Shown here: positions 4,879 through 5,616 of the stretch, one piece after another
How positions within the stretch are numbered: the stretch's first letter is position 1
Layout: every line of letters begins with the position of its first letter
DNA from: Deltaproteobacteria bacterium
GTDB lineage: Bacteria; Desulfobacterota; JAFDIG01
DNA: 5,616 bases
Assembly: GCA_019308145.1 (NCBI GenBank)
Contig: JAFDIG010000182.1
Location: forward strand, 1-5,616
Reading direction: 5' to 3'
Notes under the pieces: generated by a model
Told to the model about the DNA's origin: nothing
Databases searched by the model: none
Seen by the model: only the letters and a program-made list of their open reading frames with translations
Program-made: the position numbers and the translations under genes

Positions 4879-5616
4879 TTATTTTTTTATCCAGCTTATT
4901 AAAAACAGAAGTATAATCCCAACTCCCATGCTTATCAAGCCGGCAAGGGGAATGGGGTGATAGAGCTTAAGGAATAGGGATAGACCACCACCACCAACAA
5001 TGGATGCGGTAGCACCTGAACTATTTAACCTTAATCTTTTTTTATAAAAGCCAAGAAAAGCAGGTGCAACCAAACCAGCAGAATAGACTGTATAACCTAA
5101 AAGCAAGGTTTTTATAACACCACCCATTTTTAATGATATAATCAAGGCAATAGAACCAATAATTAAGATCATTAATCTTGATATAAAAAGAGTAATTTTT
5201 TCATTTTCTTTTTTAATAACGCAACCTAATAGATCCTCTGTTATTATTACAGAAGATGTAAGCAAGCAGGTATCTGCGGAACTCATAACAGCACTTAAAA
5301 GACCGACAAGTACAAGACCATTTAATCCCGTTGGGATGACTTTGGTAACGATCATAGGAAAGCTTTGTTCAGCAGCAATATTAGGAGCGATTGCTTTAGC
5401 AGTGATACCAATTATAGTGATAAAAAAAGCAATTGGAATCAAGAGCAATGCGGTGAAAAAAATAGAATTTCTTGCCACCTTTTTATCCTTTGCACAAAAA
5501 AGGCGGGAGTAAATATCAGGGCCAACCAAGTAAGAAGATCCAACTAAAAAAAGAAGAGTAAAGATATATGAATAATTTATTTTTCCTCCAGTAGGAAAAG
5601 AAAAAGGATTGATCAT
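4879..5616 (-). CDS. Sodium/solute symporter family protein, C-terminal part (partial)
   Basis: C-terminal 245 residues of a sodium-coupled solute symporter (SSS family, LeuT-like fold) in the inner membrane. An ATG coincides with the window edge (5616-5614) but it is almost certainly internal: family members have about 13 helices, and only about seven are visible here (roughly 16-34, 50-72, 98-118, 144-163, 168-188, 203-217 and 222-241 of the fragment). Family signatures are LVGPDIYSRLFCAKDKKVARN (loop after the first helix, around 30-50) and LLSAVMSSADTCLLTSS (around 106-122), the latter containing the S/T residues that in this family line the Na2 sodium site. The protein ends in a short basic tail (WIKK). 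The substrate (amino acid, organic acid or vitamin) is not inferable from this part. It converges on the alpha/beta-hydrolase gene. A (CCA)4 run at 4984-4998 encodes a GGGG stretch. Confidence 0.9.
   Translation of the reverse strand: MINPFSFPTGGKINYSYIFTLLFLVGSSYLVGPDIYSRLFCAKDKKVARNSIFFTALLLIPIAFFITIIGITAKAIAPNIAAEQSFPMIVTKVIPTGLNGLVLVGLLSAVMSSADTCLLTSSVIITEDLLGCVIKKENEKITLFISRLMILIIGSIALIISLKMGGVIKTLLLGYTVYSAGLVAPAFLGFYKKRLRLNSSGATASIVGGGGLSLFLKLYHPIPLAGLISMGVGIILLFLISWIKK

Noticed and set aside
4984..4998. (CCA)4 triplet run in the symporter gene as a phase-variable repeat
   Set aside because: Only four units and a triplet period, so it cannot shift frame and is too short to be notably unstable.

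Overview
The window is AT-rich DNA, most likely from a bacterium. The evidence is strong Shine-Dalgarno motifs (AAGGAGG, AGGAGG), a DusB/NifR3-type tRNA-dihydrouridine synthase, and a sodium/solute symporter. Nothing in it fixes the genus. Codon and base use look similar across all genes, so there is no visible compositional sign of recent transfer.

Left half (1-2806, minus strand): the promoter-proximal end of a type III-B (Cmr) CRISPR-Cas operon, transcribed right to left as cas6, cmr1, cmr2/cas10, running off the left edge. Gaps are only a few bases and ribosome binding sites sit inside or against the preceding stop codon, so the genes are probably co-transcribed and coupled. Cas6 would cut pre-crRNA, Cmr1 is a RAMP (Cas7-like) subunit of the Cmr effector, and Cmr2/Cas10 is its large HD/Palm subunit. 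cmr3 to cmr6 and the CRISPR array would have to lie outside the window; no array is visible here.

The notable event is in cmr2. A perfect 67-bp head-to-tail duplication (554-620 and 621-687) lies near its 5' end. Because 67 is not a multiple of 3, the reading frame breaks: an N-terminal piece with the HD-motif residues (590-790) stops at a TGA, and the rest of Cas10 continues in another frame, open to the left edge. Removing one copy restores an uninterrupted Cas10 reading frame (241 codons within the window). Each copy holds a perfect 9-bp-arm hairpin.

Middle (2807-3068): about 260 bp of very AT-rich divergent intergenic DNA between cas6 and dusB. It holds a perfect 21-bp palindrome (2993-3013), a related imperfect element (2868-2888), and weak candidate promoters in both directions.

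Right half: dusB and an alpha/beta-hydrolase gene form a two-gene plus-strand unit whose ribosome binding site overlaps the dusB stop. They converge, across a 36-bp AT-rich gap with no GC-rich terminator hairpin, on the C-terminal part of a sodium/solute symporter gene on the minus strand that is cut by the right edge. These three look like ordinary housekeeping or metabolic genes, not part of the CRISPR system.
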